The position numbers and the translations under genes are program-made. Shown in pieces: positions 56,001 through 63,711 of a DNA stretch of 64,000 nt. A model generated the notes under the pieces. It was not told where the DNA came from. It was given only the letters and a program-made list of their open reading frames with translations, and did not search any database. Each line of letters starts with the position of its first letter. Within the stretch, counting starts at the first letter, position 1. The DNA comes from Rouxiella sp. S1S-2 (GTDB lineage: Bacteria; Pseudomonadota; Gammaproteobacteria; Enterobacterales; Enterobacteriaceae): assembly GCF_009208105.1 (NCBI RefSeq), contig NZ_WFKL01000001.1:3658001-3722000 (forward strand). The letters run 5' to 3'.

Positions 56001-56562
56001 TTTCAAATACACGTAACAGGGTCCTTTCGGTGATACCTTTTAGTACAGGAAGGAGAATATCCGCAGGGGGTGGCGAGGCTTTTTTAGTCTGCCCTGCTCC
56101 GACGGGCTGAGCGCGTAGGTATTCTGACATGCTGTCAGCCCACTCGTCGGCACGGGAGGCGACTTCATTTTTGATGATTTGCAGAAACTCGTCCAGCTCC
56201 GGGCCGGTAGGATGGTCTGGTTTATCCAGTTGAGTAGACAAAAAGCGATGCTTATCACTGCTCTCTGCCGGGCGGCAGTTTGTTTCGTCAGACTTCGCCT
56301 TAAATACCGTCGTATCAGATAATTTGTTGCGGAACGTCACGTCATCAAGGACTAATTTAACTAACTGGCAAACGTCTTCATCATGGTGCCAATCGTCAGA
56401 CTTATCCAACTTATTAAATAGTGTAACAATTTGAGGATAATACACAGACGGTGTGAGGTGACGGCCAGTCATTTTTTCATGCAAAGACCCCTTTGTGTCT
56501 CCAAGTTTAGGATCGACAAACACCGTTTCTGCCCTGTTAAGAAAGGGGGTGATAGTTTTCAT
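50089..56562 (-). CDS. giant toxin- or effector-like protein with a C80-type cysteine protease domain
   Basis: The 2157-residue protein belongs to no family I can name over its full length. It has no signal peptide. Residues 1-790 are mostly helical with a hydrophobic stretch at about 480-510. Two clear transmembrane-like helices lie near 800-826 and 922-947. Two similar helical units near 1010-1075 and 1125-1190 share TPS-x-T-x-E-x-C (Cys1027, Cys1141). A hydrophobic region follows near 1490-1590. The C-terminal part holds Asp1838 (QIGDTGGE), His1900 (VHGS) and Cys1945 (DSCHVG). The His-Cys distance of 45 equals that of TcdB, and the Asp-His distance is 62 against 66. Downstream SAPNGYLQV fits the same fold. 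A degenerate copy starts at His1683. DNA is visibly richer in A+T than its neighbours. Role as a self-processed toxin is inference; a large intracellular or type III/VI-secreted effector is the alternative. Confidence 0.75.
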   Translation of the reverse strand: MKTITPFLNRAETVFVDPKLGDTKGSLHEKMTGRHLTPSVYYPQIVTLFNKLDKSDDWHHDEDVCQLVKLVLDDVTFRNKLSDTTVFKAKSDETNCRPAESSDKHRFLSTQLDKPDHPTGPELDEFLQIIKNEVASRADEWADSMSEYLRAQPVGAGQTKKASPPPADILLPVLKGITERTLLRVFENILGAEIKGGLGAINDMRKLPEICCRPDTSFVDKLIRIQGVIDDSTHRLSGLRKDQQEWVNSLKAALKHVQKFASNFEKESSSSVSLSLGLLADTLASAQSLLQAAPSLAGTSDTHIRSLTSIHQLVTQAQKYYALPPNASFTDFLSQFEGMKPLTEAFNAIYEKIQTVLAVLPENPSIERKFESICQAFENTAPKKVAELNKLLGQDAADTIRRSLLLVKQAGAYPSDKNLMVQLDWFQKQVPSLQQLFSGESGSTRQHAHSLAQLDTLLNMINPATGTWDKAKGLVSLINPSTLLSVLAGTALPALAGIFPAGPLALLTAQKTQEFYSGDGFSASWSKSLRNFAEYISKDIAKNPKDYSRIMPSGEVYAPAVNAALVWWNSSPAQSWSDSVGQLVKSASSTHPAAQRIYQGYMELSLGWKLYQASKENDPREVVKHLEEIRDVAKSYIMDSRLGGVAPLVDLLPLLPALSAARKEIAQIGPTDSWGGWAEQLVAKLADSENPTLQQLKSRLTDQLESWAAEKLSTAINAVQILPGADAAALPVKKGANSDIPVSDVTEADFQSMGETEATRRPTSLTSFKYNEEKPASQVVDPEEILVAVIDNDGFTLSKDEVALAAGGLTLAMGAAVAGVAVCYGVYKYTSASKDNSPGTADESIPLAELPAAREGVAMSSGEDVPISFAQSGSFKSVRTTASASDPLSGDVIREKVTFLNGKHVDKVYSNTTESAVEPAEKSHGRKLIAGVCVGLGMTALAGTAAYNYFNREAGKVDDEDKNDVLQCGAGQLQTHNEHGAYFKPGEHISENQLQLAHDYNRITRQLETDLENLSEIATPSQTPEQCKVSLEYLAFFIERIGVAIELELDTSRWNTELLNQKQSDAKEIETTLDTSHTSRKGRHLLEYEPLSLLLKRIRDEKKRVIERQEEQKIISDRNEVSKKVNDLINVPTPSNTIEECDSSIIHLNTLIAELRRAVAMKVEFPQSTFNLLMENLGKQVDIMYDREILIRESWTEAEVIDAGNICLAKFKDGVEARFGDKMDETAYALKYADILRDRHLSIKEAFPRQGSTINVVFEAYSGNPRTQPLTLHELLLGKQYARTSQGDVMWTVDENYPGTNRVYVSEDAQQDIYPTRDILPNKGLWKVFENELPALRLDSNHKDKIKDYFYFGVERIKTKLLSERGVPDAIKNIIRNGIEPMAVKFNGLGLKDIGAWHVNDKVVMFNMFGEWKSFNDSAAGIEKKVQDFIIGGLTKELQTSAKANKSRFFAEASTKIVARSLPTSRSPLEFMESANRFNDWHSTLFDHMKKNLDDMSRSPGEVLCDGIIDMAKSYVTYASIVMPGGIIKSIIIDIMASVLKLALEHGKSDYEEYKKEAYNEFLNDILCSAGIGGLALGVKWANKLAKTKARDALSIPWEKERIRVSVDDIIGTQSNKIIYTNTAADRALYRDRAQVFESIATPLGGEVRLTASRTTGEIVRNQVIDIFYKNPNANVTILSGTHGNPNGVRSRNLNAEIDFTIEDLSLVPRAIQEKVTVLDLAHSTDEHLRTIINRAKHGDVFVGAFCFSRNDNFIRSVLDLAPKTSHVPEGNFLSGIPAMPGYSRPAFRPNNFLTERAPGAPLVTPDTLPSQVTDEHLTLAGNVSPETGQRYIFQIGDTGGEKWQLFDEYARSSMRNHDIPLNHVFGEMRGLRPESLVQKPNINTLSGLTLNDRLDIPVHGSITGPADSGVRNLASYQSFSPAQLVQKLQSYGLKEVGILRIDSCHVGAGFYLPEVKRMLDRAGIKVGYLSAPNGYLQVSHLPFLKIRPVYQTKFWDPWNVVEGNVKLDFPGTKYRNFDYKDLSSPSERNAYLTTKTLESDVGQGAVAAVGSDLTWKIIRTALYNYPPSLENETLTLNDIERALANAVVKRTQQANGVEERNRLANGVVDVRFMATKIEHAPGAKIFNMLKEINQQHIVDMQQENVEPQSIESDTQG
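50238..50311. repeat. 30-bp tandem repeat in the 3' end of the giant gene
   Basis: Two and a half imperfect copies of a 30-bp unit (50238-50267, 50268-50297, 50298-50311) each begin with CTACC-C/G-CATTTGC and encode a 10-residue repeat starting Ala-Asn-(Gly/Ala)-Val on the minus strand, at about residues 2085-2109. The unit length is a multiple of three, so copy changes keep the frame. Confidence 0.75.
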
Positions 56563-56933
56563 AAAAATTCGGCTCTACTACTCGGTTATGAATAAGAGGG
56601 CCAAGGTATTAGAATTCACTATCGGAATTTTATGGAAATCAGCAGTAACTATAGTTTTTTTGCGTAAATAAGCGTAAAGCTTCCGCAAGGCTATTTTGGT
56701 ATAGCCTGTTTAATTTTTTATAAAAAAAGATCAATAAATACAACAAATAGCGTATTTATAAAAAGTATTGAAAAGGTTTACCGTTATTACGCCCATGCAG
56801 CGTTGACGAAGCTGAGAGCGATAGGACGATTATTATGGTTAAGGAGAAAACCTCCGTTCATTAAAGCTTAATAATTAAGAAAATGTTTACGGCTAAATAA
56901 ATGACGTGATCATGTAAATAAAAAAACACAGGC
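56563..56933. other. AT-rich intergenic region upstream of the giant gene
   Basis: This 371-nt stretch separates the giant gene from fruA. It is strongly AT-rich with several A- and T-runs, and contains a perfect hairpin GGCTAT-N6-ATAGCC at 56689-56706. It must hold the giant gene's promoter, but several -10-like sequences are possible and I cannot choose. No ORF of interest was seen. AT-rich DNA of this kind is typical of silenced, acquired genes. Confidence 0.6.
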
Positions 56934-56962
56934 AAAAAAAAGCACTGCCCGAGAGCAGTGCT
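56934..56962 (-). terminator. terminator after fruA
   Basis: AGCACTGC and GCAGTGCT form a perfect 8-bp stem around CCGAGA, followed on the minus strand by eight T, 21 nt after the fruA stop. Confidence 0.9.
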
Positions 56963-56982
56963 GATTACAAGCGTTTGACAGA

Positions 56983-58686
56983 TTAGCTGTTGGCAACGAC
57001 TTTTGCAGCAAGCGCGGCATCAGAGCGTTTAAGAACCGCGTAAGACACGCCGGCCAACACGGTACCGGCGATAATCGCCACCAGATACAGCAACACAGGC
57101 GTAATGGCACCTGGGATCAGCAGCACAAACAGCCCGCCGTGTGGAGCCATCAGTTTTGCGCCAAAGGCCATTGATAACGCACCGGTCAAGGCACCCCCTG
57201 CTATACAGCACGGCAGAACGCGCATCGGGTCACGGGCCGCGAACGGGATCGCCCCTTCCGAGATAAAGCACAGTCCCAGAACCAGCGCGGCTTTGCCCCC
57301 TTCTCGCTCACCCTGTTCGAACTTGTGACGCGCCAGCAACGTTGCCAGACCCATCGCCAGCGGCGGCACCATACCTGCGGCCATAATAGCGGCCATCGGT
57401 GCGTAAACGGAAGAGCTCAACAGCGCGACACCAAACGCATAGGCCGCTTTGTTAACCGGTCCGCCCATGTCGGTACACATCATCGCACCAAGGATAGCGC
57501 CCAGCAGAACCGCGTTAGCCGTGCCCAGAGACTGCAGCCAGGCGGTCAGGCCCAACATGATTTTAGCAACCGGCGTACCGACCACATAAATCATGACCAA
57601 ACCCGTTATCAAGCTGGCAATCAGCGGAATTATCAGTATCGGCTTAAGCGCTTCCATACTCTGCGGTAAACGCAGTTTGGTGCTGATAAACTTGGCAACG
57701 TAACCCGCCAGGAAACCGGCAATGATACCGCCAATGAAGCCTGCACCGGTGCTTACCGCCAGCATACCGCCGATTAAGCCAGGCGTCAGACCCGGGCGGT
57801 CAGCGATAGAGAAGGCAATGAAGCCCGCCAGTACAGGAACCATCAGTGCAAAGGCTGAGGCGCCACCAATCTGCATCAGCGCGGCAGCCATCGTGCCTTT
57901 CACTTCAAAGGCCTTGATACCAAAAATAAACGACAGCGCGATACATAACCCCCCCGCCACAACCATTGGCAGCATGTAAGACACGCCGGTCAACAGGTGG
58001 CGATAAGGGCCGGTGCCGGTCTCCTTTTTCTTGCCTGAAGAGCTCTGCCCCTGCTTTTTAGGCTCGTACAGTTCGGCTTCAACCAGTGCTTTATCGAGCT
58101 CCTGCTTGGTCTTTTTCAAGGCCAGACCGGTAGAAGTACGGTACATCTGCTTACCCGCAAACTTCTCGAGATCCACCTCAATATCGGCAGCGACAATAAC
58201 CAGGTCGGCGGCGGCTACTTCTTCAGCAGTAATGGCGTTACCCGCCCCTACGGAGCCACGCGTTTCAACCTTCACCCACCAGCCGCGTTTTTTAGCTTCG
58301 GATTCAATGGCTTCTGCCGCCATAAAGGTGTGTGCTACGCCGGTTGGGCACGCAGTAACCGCGACGATACGTTTTGGACCCGCCGCTGCCGGAGCTGCTG
58401 CTGAGGTCTGAACCGGTGCCTGATAAGGCTTGGCTTGGGCTACCGCACGCTCAATGAAAACATCGGGTTCGCGAACGGCGTCGGCCGCCTGTCCCAGATA
58501 AACATTTTTACCCGACAGTTGTGCATCCGCAGGCACTGCATCACCTATCGCTAATACCAGCTCAGCCTCGGCGGCACTCGTGACGACCTGATGACCGGCT
58601 TTTTCAGCGGCGGCAGCAAGCATCGTTTTTGCCAGATGAGCACTTGCCTGTCCGACCGTCTTATCTACTATCAGCAGCGTTTTCAT
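56983..58686 (-). CDS. fruA: PTS fructose transporter, EIIB'BC
   Basis: FruA imports fructose and delivers it as fructose 1-phosphate. The 567-residue protein has a degenerate EIIB' domain (1-100), the phosphorylated EIIB with Cys in ACPTGVAHTFMA (about 112), a linker rich in Lys and Ser near 220, and a membrane EIIC part with about eight to ten helices, including the GAIPFAARDP motif. It is last in the fruBKA operon, 16 nt after fruK. Confidence 0.96.
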   Translation of the reverse strand: MKTLLIVDKTVGQASAHLAKTMLAAAAEKAGHQVVTSAAEAELVLAIGDAVPADAQLSGKNVYLGQAADAVREPDVFIERAVAQAKPYQAPVQTSAAAPAAAGPKRIVAVTACPTGVAHTFMAAEAIESEAKKRGWWVKVETRGSVGAGNAITAEEVAAADLVIVAADIEVDLEKFAGKQMYRTSTGLALKKTKQELDKALVEAELYEPKKQGQSSSGKKKETGTGPYRHLLTGVSYMLPMVVAGGLCIALSFIFGIKAFEVKGTMAAALMQIGGASAFALMVPVLAGFIAFSIADRPGLTPGLIGGMLAVSTGAGFIGGIIAGFLAGYVAKFISTKLRLPQSMEALKPILIIPLIASLITGLVMIYVVGTPVAKIMLGLTAWLQSLGTANAVLLGAILGAMMCTDMGGPVNKAAYAFGVALLSSSVYAPMAAIMAAGMVPPLAMGLATLLARHKFEQGEREGGKAALVLGLCFISEGAIPFAARDPMRVLPCCIAGGALTGALSMAFGAKLMAPHGGLFVLLIPGAITPVLLYLVAIIAGTVLAGVSYAVLKRSDAALAAKVVANS

Positions 58687-58702
58687 TCTGTCTCTCCTGC
58701 TG

Positions 58703-59641
58703 TCAATTAAAAGGTTTCAGATCAACACGTGCCATCATCGCCGCCAACTGTGGGCGATCGGTGACACCAACATTGCTTTGGCTCACTGCCAGTGCCGCTA
58801 CGGCAGTTGCCAGGCGCAGCGTGTGCTCGCTTGATTCGCGCATCAGCAATCCATAAATCAGTCCGCCCACCATTGAATCACCCGCACCCACGGTGCTGAC
58901 AACTTCACAGGCCGGGGGCTTGGCAATCCAGGCACCGGAGGCGTTAACCCACAGCGCACCCTCAGCCCCCAGAGAGATAACCACGTGGGCGATCCCCTGG
59001 TCACGAAGGGCATGAGCAGCCTCAACAACGTCACTTAAATCGTTAAACTTGCGTCCAGCCCAAATCTCCAGTTCACGGCGATTTGGTTTTACCAACCAAG
59101 GCGCGGCTTTCAGTCCGGCAACCAACGCTTCACGGCTGCTGTCGAAAATAATGCACGGGCACAGGCTGCGCAGACGAGTCATCCAGTCGGTAAACGCCTG
59201 TGGGTCCACGCCCGCAGGCAGACTGCCGCACACGGCTACCATGTCGAACTGTCCCAGCCAGCTCAGGGAATCATTAACAAAACGCTCCCAGTCCTGCGGG
59301 GTGACTTCAAATCCAGAGAAGTTGAAATCGCTGACTTCACCGTCTTTTTCGGTCAGTTTAACGTTGATGCGAGTACGGCCTTCTACCACCTGAAAACGGT
59401 TAGCAATGCCCAGACTGCTGAACAGGTGCTGAAAGCCGTCCTGATTCTCTTTACCCAAAAAACCGCCTACGGTGACATCGATGCCCAAATCTTTAAGTAC
59501 TTTGGCAACATTGATCCCTTTACCGGCAGCGTGCAGCCCGGCCGTTTGAACCAGGTTAACTTCACCCTTTTCGATTTCAGGGCAAAATCCCACCAGATCG
59601 TAAGCAGGATTTAACGTAATTGTTGCTACTCGACGGCTCAT
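58703..59641 (-). CDS. fruK: 1-phosphofructokinase
   Basis: FruK phosphorylates fructose 1-phosphate to fructose 1,6-bisphosphate. The 312-residue PfkB-family protein has TLNPAYD near the start, [10 protein letters not shown] at about 39, KPNRRELE, and the catalytic [12 protein letters not shown]. It overlaps fruB by 4 nt at its ATG (ATGA), giving translational coupling. Confidence 0.96.
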   Translation of the reverse strand: MSRRVATITLNPAYDLVGFCPEIEKGEVNLVQTAGLHAAGKGINVAKVLKDLGIDVTVGGFLGKENQDGFQHLFSSLGIANRFQVVEGRTRINVKLTEKDGEVSDFNFSGFEVTPQDWERFVNDSLSWLGQFDMVAVCGSLPAGVDPQAFTDWMTRLRSLCPCIIFDSSREALVAGLKAAPWLVKPNRRELEIWAGRKFNDLSDVVEAAHALRDQGIAHVVISLGAEGALWVNASGAWIAKPPACEVVSTVGAGDSMVGGLIYGLLMRESSEHTLRLATAVAALAVSQSNVGVTDRPQLAAMMARVDLKPFN

Positions 59642-60768
59642 GCGCCCTCCCCGAGTCCTTCGGCAACCGCTTCGCCGATAGATTTCAATGCTAATTCAGC
59701 GTCTTCACCGCTGGCGGTAAAGCGCAGGCGATGTCCTTTTTTAACGCCCAGCGCCACGACTTTCATCAGGCTGCGGCCGTTGGCAGGTTTACCGCTGCCG
59801 TCGAGATTGGTTACGGTAATATCGCTGTTGAACTGCTTGATGCAGTTAACCAGCGCTGTACCCGGACGAGCGTGAAGGCCGTGCTCATTTCGAATGACGT
59901 ATTCTGCCGTCAGCACTTCACTTTGCTCTTCGACTTCACTGGTCAGCAGAGCGAGAATGCCCACCGGATCGGCGGTGAGTAAACGATCGGCCTTGCCAGA
60001 CTTCAACAAATCACCGAGGTAGTTCAGCATGTTCAGCGGTTGGTCATCACTCACGGCAACGGTCAGCAGCAGCGCCACTTTTTGACCTTCACTTTCGAAA
60101 GCATTGGCAGCACGGCTTACGACAGCAGCATTGCCCAGGTTGCCAATAACGCTGTCGCTTAACCAGATACCCTGGCCGAGGTTCATCGGTTTACGGCTGA
60201 CAACATCGCTGACGAAGGCAGTATCAACGGCGCCGATTTGCTGCAGACGACCGGCATTCAGGGCCTGCAGGGTAATCAGGCTGTCGGCCGCCACGTCCAC
60301 TGAAATCAGCTGGGGGTCAAATCGGAATTCCGCGGCGGTTTTTTCGCCCATCAGCAGACTGCGAAGTTCTTCCGCAGAATCCGTTTTTGCCAGCTGTTCA
60401 GCAACGCTTTCATCGCTGAGCACGTGTGTCAGTTGACGTAGAAGTGACAAATGCTCGTCGGAGCGCGCAGCAATGCCGATAACAATGTAAGCCTTCTGGT
60501 CGTCACCCCATGCAATGCCCTGCGGGAATTGGAATACTTGAACACCGGTGCTCAATACCAAGTCGCGCGTATCAGTTGTGCCGTGTGGGATGGCAATGCC
60601 ATTACCCAAATAGGTTGAGGTTTGCAGCTCTCGGGCCAGCATTCCATCTACATAACCTTCGCCTACGCGACCTGCTGCAGTAAGCGCAGCCGCCACCTGA
60701 CGAATAGCTTCTTCTTTAGTGCCTGCGGCTGCGCCCAGGTGAATGTCTTGCTGTGACAACTGGAACAT
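59638..60768 (-). CDS. fruB: PTS fructose EIIA-FPr (HPr-like) fusion
   Basis: FruB carries phosphate from EI to FruA. The 376-residue protein has an EIIA domain with the active His in GIAIPHGT (near 62), a central M domain, and a C-terminal HPr-like domain with the His in [10 protein letters not shown] (near 300). The start is ATG 60768 ([12 protein letters not shown]) after GGAG, equal in length to the E. coli protein; the open frame continues to 60870 through the Cra sites. First gene of the operon. Confidence 0.96.
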   Translation of the reverse strand: MFQLSQQDIHLGAAAGTKEEAIRQVAAALTAAGRVGEGYVDGMLARELQTSTYLGNGIAIPHGTTDTRDLVLSTGVQVFQFPQGIAWGDDQKAYIVIGIAARSDEHLSLLRQLTHVLSDESVAEQLAKTDSAEELRSLLMGEKTAAEFRFDPQLISVDVAADSLITLQALNAGRLQQIGAVDTAFVSDVVSRKPMNLGQGIWLSDSVIGNLGNAAVVSRAANAFESEGQKVALLLTVAVSDDQPLNMLNYLGDLLKSGKADRLLTADPVGILALLTSEVEEQSEVLTAEYVIRNEHGLHARPGTALVNCIKQFNSDITVTNLDGSGKPANGRSLMKVVALGVKKGHRLRFTASGEDAELALKSIGEAVAEGLGEGA

Positions 60769-60790
60769 AATTCTCCTCTCCTGCTGAACT

Positions 60791-60802
60791 TGAATCGTTT
60801 CA
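60791..60802. promoter_or_regulatory. Cra (FruR) operator, proximal
   Basis: TGAATCGTTTCA is a full match to the Cra consensus TGAA-N-CG-N-TTCA, about 25 nt before the fruB start. Confidence 0.88.
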
Positions 60803-60857
60803 GCTTTAATGAGAAAAAAGGAGCGTCGTCGGGTTAAATTTAATAACACAACAACGC

Positions 60858-60869
60858 TGAAACGTTTCA
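60858..60869. promoter_or_regulatory. Cra (FruR) operator, distal
   Basis: TGAAACGTTTCA is a perfect palindromic Cra site, 56 bp upstream of the proximal one; together they flank the fruB promoter as in E. coli. The following gap to setB (60870-61215, 346 nt) has no gene. It contains GCTGAAGCT twice (60989-60997, 61022-61030) and a hairpin ACAGGCAAGC with GCTTGCTGT (61004-61036), of unknown role. Confidence 0.9.
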
Positions 60870-61215
60870 ATCAGTCTCAATCTGCGCCGCTTATTTTGCA
60901 AGCATTGCGTGTTTCGGCGTTGCATTTTTATGATGCTACGCACATTTTCCCATTTTTAACTTTCATGAAGGCAATCCTGTAGGGAAAAGCTGAAGCTAAG
61001 CTGACAGGCAAGCATCATCAGGCTGAAGCTTGCTGTACGTAGTGTAGTCTCTTCCGTACTTTTAGCATCCCGTGCGCTTTATGGCGCTCTTAGTTCAACG
61101 GCATTGAAACAGCAGGATTTTGACGATCAAAACGGATGTTTATTAATTAAAACAGGCGTAAAATCCGCGCAAAATTTGTCCTCACGTTTCCCTATTGTTC
61201 TGGTACAAGCCTAAA

Positions 61216-62442
61216 ATGACAGTGTCTAGCACTTCCGCGCGTCGCCTTCGTCTGCCCGACATGACCTCCAGCGCCTTTTTGATTATTGCGTTTCTGACCG
61301 GCATCGCCGGTGCGCTACAAACACCGACCTTGAGCTTATTCCTAAGCACCGAAGTCAAGGTTTCACCGTTTATGGTTGGGCTGTTTTTTACCGGCAGTGC
61401 AGTAATGGGGATTTTCGTAAGCCAGTTTCTCGGCACCTGGTCTGATAAGAAAGGCGACAGGAAAACACTGATTCTGTTCTGCTGCATTCTCGGCGCGATG
61501 GGCTGTGTACTGTTTGCCTTTAATCGCAGCTATTTTCTGTTACTGCTGGTAGGCGTGCTGCTCTCAAGCTTTGGTTCTACCGCGAACCCACAGATGTTTG
61601 CCCTTGCTCGCGAGCACGCCGACAAAACGGGTCGTGAAGCGGTGATGTTCAGCTCAATACTGCGCGCACAGGTATCGTTGGCCTGGGTTGTCGGCCCGCC
61701 GCTGGCCTTTGCGCTAGCGCTAGGTTTCGGCTTTACCTTTATGTACTGCGCCGCTGCGGTGGCGTTTTTACTGTGCGGGCTCATGGTGCGCTCTTTTCTA
61801 CCGTCCATGCCGAAGGCGGTATTAACCGGCACCGCCACATTACAAGCGCCGCGCAATAACCGCCGCGATACGTTAATGCTGTTTGTCGCCTGTTCACTGA
61901 TGTGGGCGGCCAACAGTATTTATCTGATTAACATGCCGCTGTACGTGGTGAAAGAACTGCACTTGCCCTCAAAGCTGGCGGGTATGCTGATGGGCAGCGC
62001 GGCCTGCCTTGAGATCCCGACCATGCTGATTGCCGGATATCTGGCAAAACAGCTGGGCAAGCGCCTGCTGATGCGTTTTGCCGTGGTTAGCGGAGTAATT
62101 TTTTATGCCAGCCTACTGTTTTTCACCGGCACGGCAGCACTGATTGCCATCCAATTACTGAACGCACTGTTTATCGGCGTTTTAGCCGGCATCGGAATGC
62201 TTTATTTTCAGGATTTGATGCCGGGACAGGCGGGTGCGGCAACCACGCTGTTTACCAATTCAACACGCGTCGGCTGGATATTGGCGGGTTCAATTGCCGG
62301 ATTAGTCGCCCAATTTGCCAATTATTACGCGGTGTTTTACGCCGCGCTGGCGATGGTGGTGGTTGCAGTAGGCTGTATTTGGCGCATTAAGGAACCGTTG
62401 CACGCTCCCGTTCAAGCGGTTGAAACGCAACAGGTTACTTAA
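61216..62442 (+). CDS. setB: sugar efflux transporter SetB
   Basis: SetB is an MFS exporter of sugars and sugar analogues. The 408-residue, 12-helix protein is very similar to recalled E. coli SetB, with FLTGIAGALQTPTLSLFL, SSFGSTANPQMFALAREHADKTGREAVMFSS and YFQDLMPGQAG. I start at ATG 61216 (a TTG at 61195 is also open); the ribosome site is weak in both cases. It is divergent from fruBKA as in E. coli. Confidence 0.94.
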   Translation: MTVSSTSARRLRLPDMTSSAFLIIAFLTGIAGALQTPTLSLFLSTEVKVSPFMVGLFFTGSAVMGIFVSQFLGTWSDKKGDRKTLILFCCILGAMGCVLFAFNRSYFLLLLVGVLLSSFGSTANPQMFALAREHADKTGREAVMFSSILRAQVSLAWVVGPPLAFALALGFGFTFMYCAAAVAFLLCGLMVRSFLPSMPKAVLTGTATLQAPRNNRRDTLMLFVACSLMWAANSIYLINMPLYVVKELHLPSKLAGMLMGSAACLEIPTMLIAGYLAKQLGKRLLMRFAVVSGVIFYASLLFFTGTAALIAIQLLNALFIGVLAGIGMLYFQDLMPGQAGAATTLFTNSTRVGWILAGSIAGLVAQFANYYAVFYAALAMVVVAVGCIWRIKEPLHAPVQAVETQQVT

Positions 62443-62506
62443 CGTTTACGGTTAAGGGGTTATGTTCGATGCAGGCCTTAAAGGCAGAAGAGTAGCCTCT
62501 AAGGGA

Positions 62507-63658
62507 TCAAGTGAGGGAGACCTGTTCGAAACGCTGTAGCATCGCCAGTGCCAGACCCTGTGCAGGATTGAGCCTTTCGGCCACAAACGTAATCTGCGTG
62601 CGGCTAAAAGGAAAGGTCAGCGTAAATTGCCGTACCGCCGCCAGGGTATTTTCGACAAATAAAGGATGAATATTATACGGGCAGTCAATCAGTAAGGTCT
62701 TCGGATTAACCAAATGCACTATCTGGCTGAGCGCCTTCCCTAATAGGCGACCAGACGCCGCCATCACCTCGTCCACAATCTCTGTAGATTGCTGACGAGT
62801 CTCCCAGCTTAATCCCGGCTGGCGCTGTTCCAACTGCCGGTTAATCGCCGAAAAGCCGATCAACGATTCAAGACACCCCTGCTGTCCGCATGAACACAGC
62901 GGCCCATCGGGTAATACTGATAAATGACCCACCTCGCCCGCCGTCCAACTGCCCCCGGAATACACACCGTGTTCAGTCAACAGTGCGCCACCAATGCCCT
63001 CACCGATACGCAGATAAAAGCAGGCGGCATGCTCACTGGCTATCTCGCCCTCGCGGGCAATAAGCGCCGCCGCCTTCACATTGTTCCAAACGCTCACCGG
63101 AACCGAGCTTGCGCAGGTTAGTAAAGGCTGCAGACTGACCTCTCCCCAACCAAGGTGCGAGGAGATGTGCAAAATACCCTGCTGCTGGTCAATAATACCG
63201 GGGAAACCCACCCCAATACCCACCAGATCCGGCCAGTCCAGAAGCAACTGCTGACAGTGGTGCGTTATCTCGCTTAGCACTGCCTGAGGATTGGACGTAT
63301 CAAGCGTAAGGGTTTTTTCATCGATGATTTGCGAGAAAAAATCACAAACCATCCAGTGCAGGCGGTGACGCTCAATCATGATACCGGCGGCTTTAATCGC
63401 CGAGGGCTTCAGCGCCACGTGAATTTTAGGTCGCCCGATGCTATTGGTTTGGGCCACGCCCTGCTCTTCCACATAGCCCAGCGCAAGCAGGTCATCAACT
63501 ATCAGGGAAATAGTGTTTTTGCTTAACGCCAGCGCGCGTGAAATATCCAGACGAGAACTGATTTTCTGCTGGCGAAGATAGGCCAGTACACGTTTTTCAT
63601 TATACTGGCGCAGCAGCGCGGGTCCTTTGCCTGGGTCTTTCATGTCATGACTTTCCAT
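62507..63658 (-). CDS. ROK-family repressor (NagC/Mlc-like)
   Basis: The protein joins an N-terminal winged helix (about 25-75, with SRLDISRALALSKNTISLIVDDLLALG) to a ROK sugar-kinase-like domain carrying GVGFPGIID, the EVGH zinc ligand and the CSCGQQGCLES zinc motif. The start is chosen at ATG 63658 (383 residues); ATG 63643 is possible. Its neighbour upstream in the same direction is an N-acetylglucosamine-6-phosphate deacetylase-like gene, so it probably senses an amino sugar. Confidence 0.9.
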   Translation of the reverse strand: MESHDMKDPGKGPALLRQYNEKRVLAYLRQQKISSRLDISRALALSKNTISLIVDDLLALGYVEEQGVAQTNSIGRPKIHVALKPSAIKAAGIMIERHRLHWMVCDFFSQIIDEKTLTLDTSNPQAVLSEITHHCQQLLLDWPDLVGIGVGFPGIIDQQQGILHISSHLGWGEVSLQPLLTCASSVPVSVWNNVKAAALIAREGEIASEHAACFYLRIGEGIGGALLTEHGVYSGGSWTAGEVGHLSVLPDGPLCSCGQQGCLESLIGFSAINRQLEQRQPGLSWETRQQSTEIVDEVMAASGRLLGKALSQIVHLVNPKTLLIDCPYNIHPLFVENTLAAVRQFTLTFPFSRTQITFVAERLNPAQGLALAMLQRFEQVSLT

Positions 63659-63711
63659 CGCTCTTTGCCTTAGCATTACATTATTACATGACACCGGATC
63701 TGCAGGTCAAA

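Noticed and set aside
59638..60870. Longer fruB start at 60870
   Set aside because: It would translate through the Cra operators and adds 34 residues absent from FruB; ATG 60768 has a ribosome site and the family's N-terminus.
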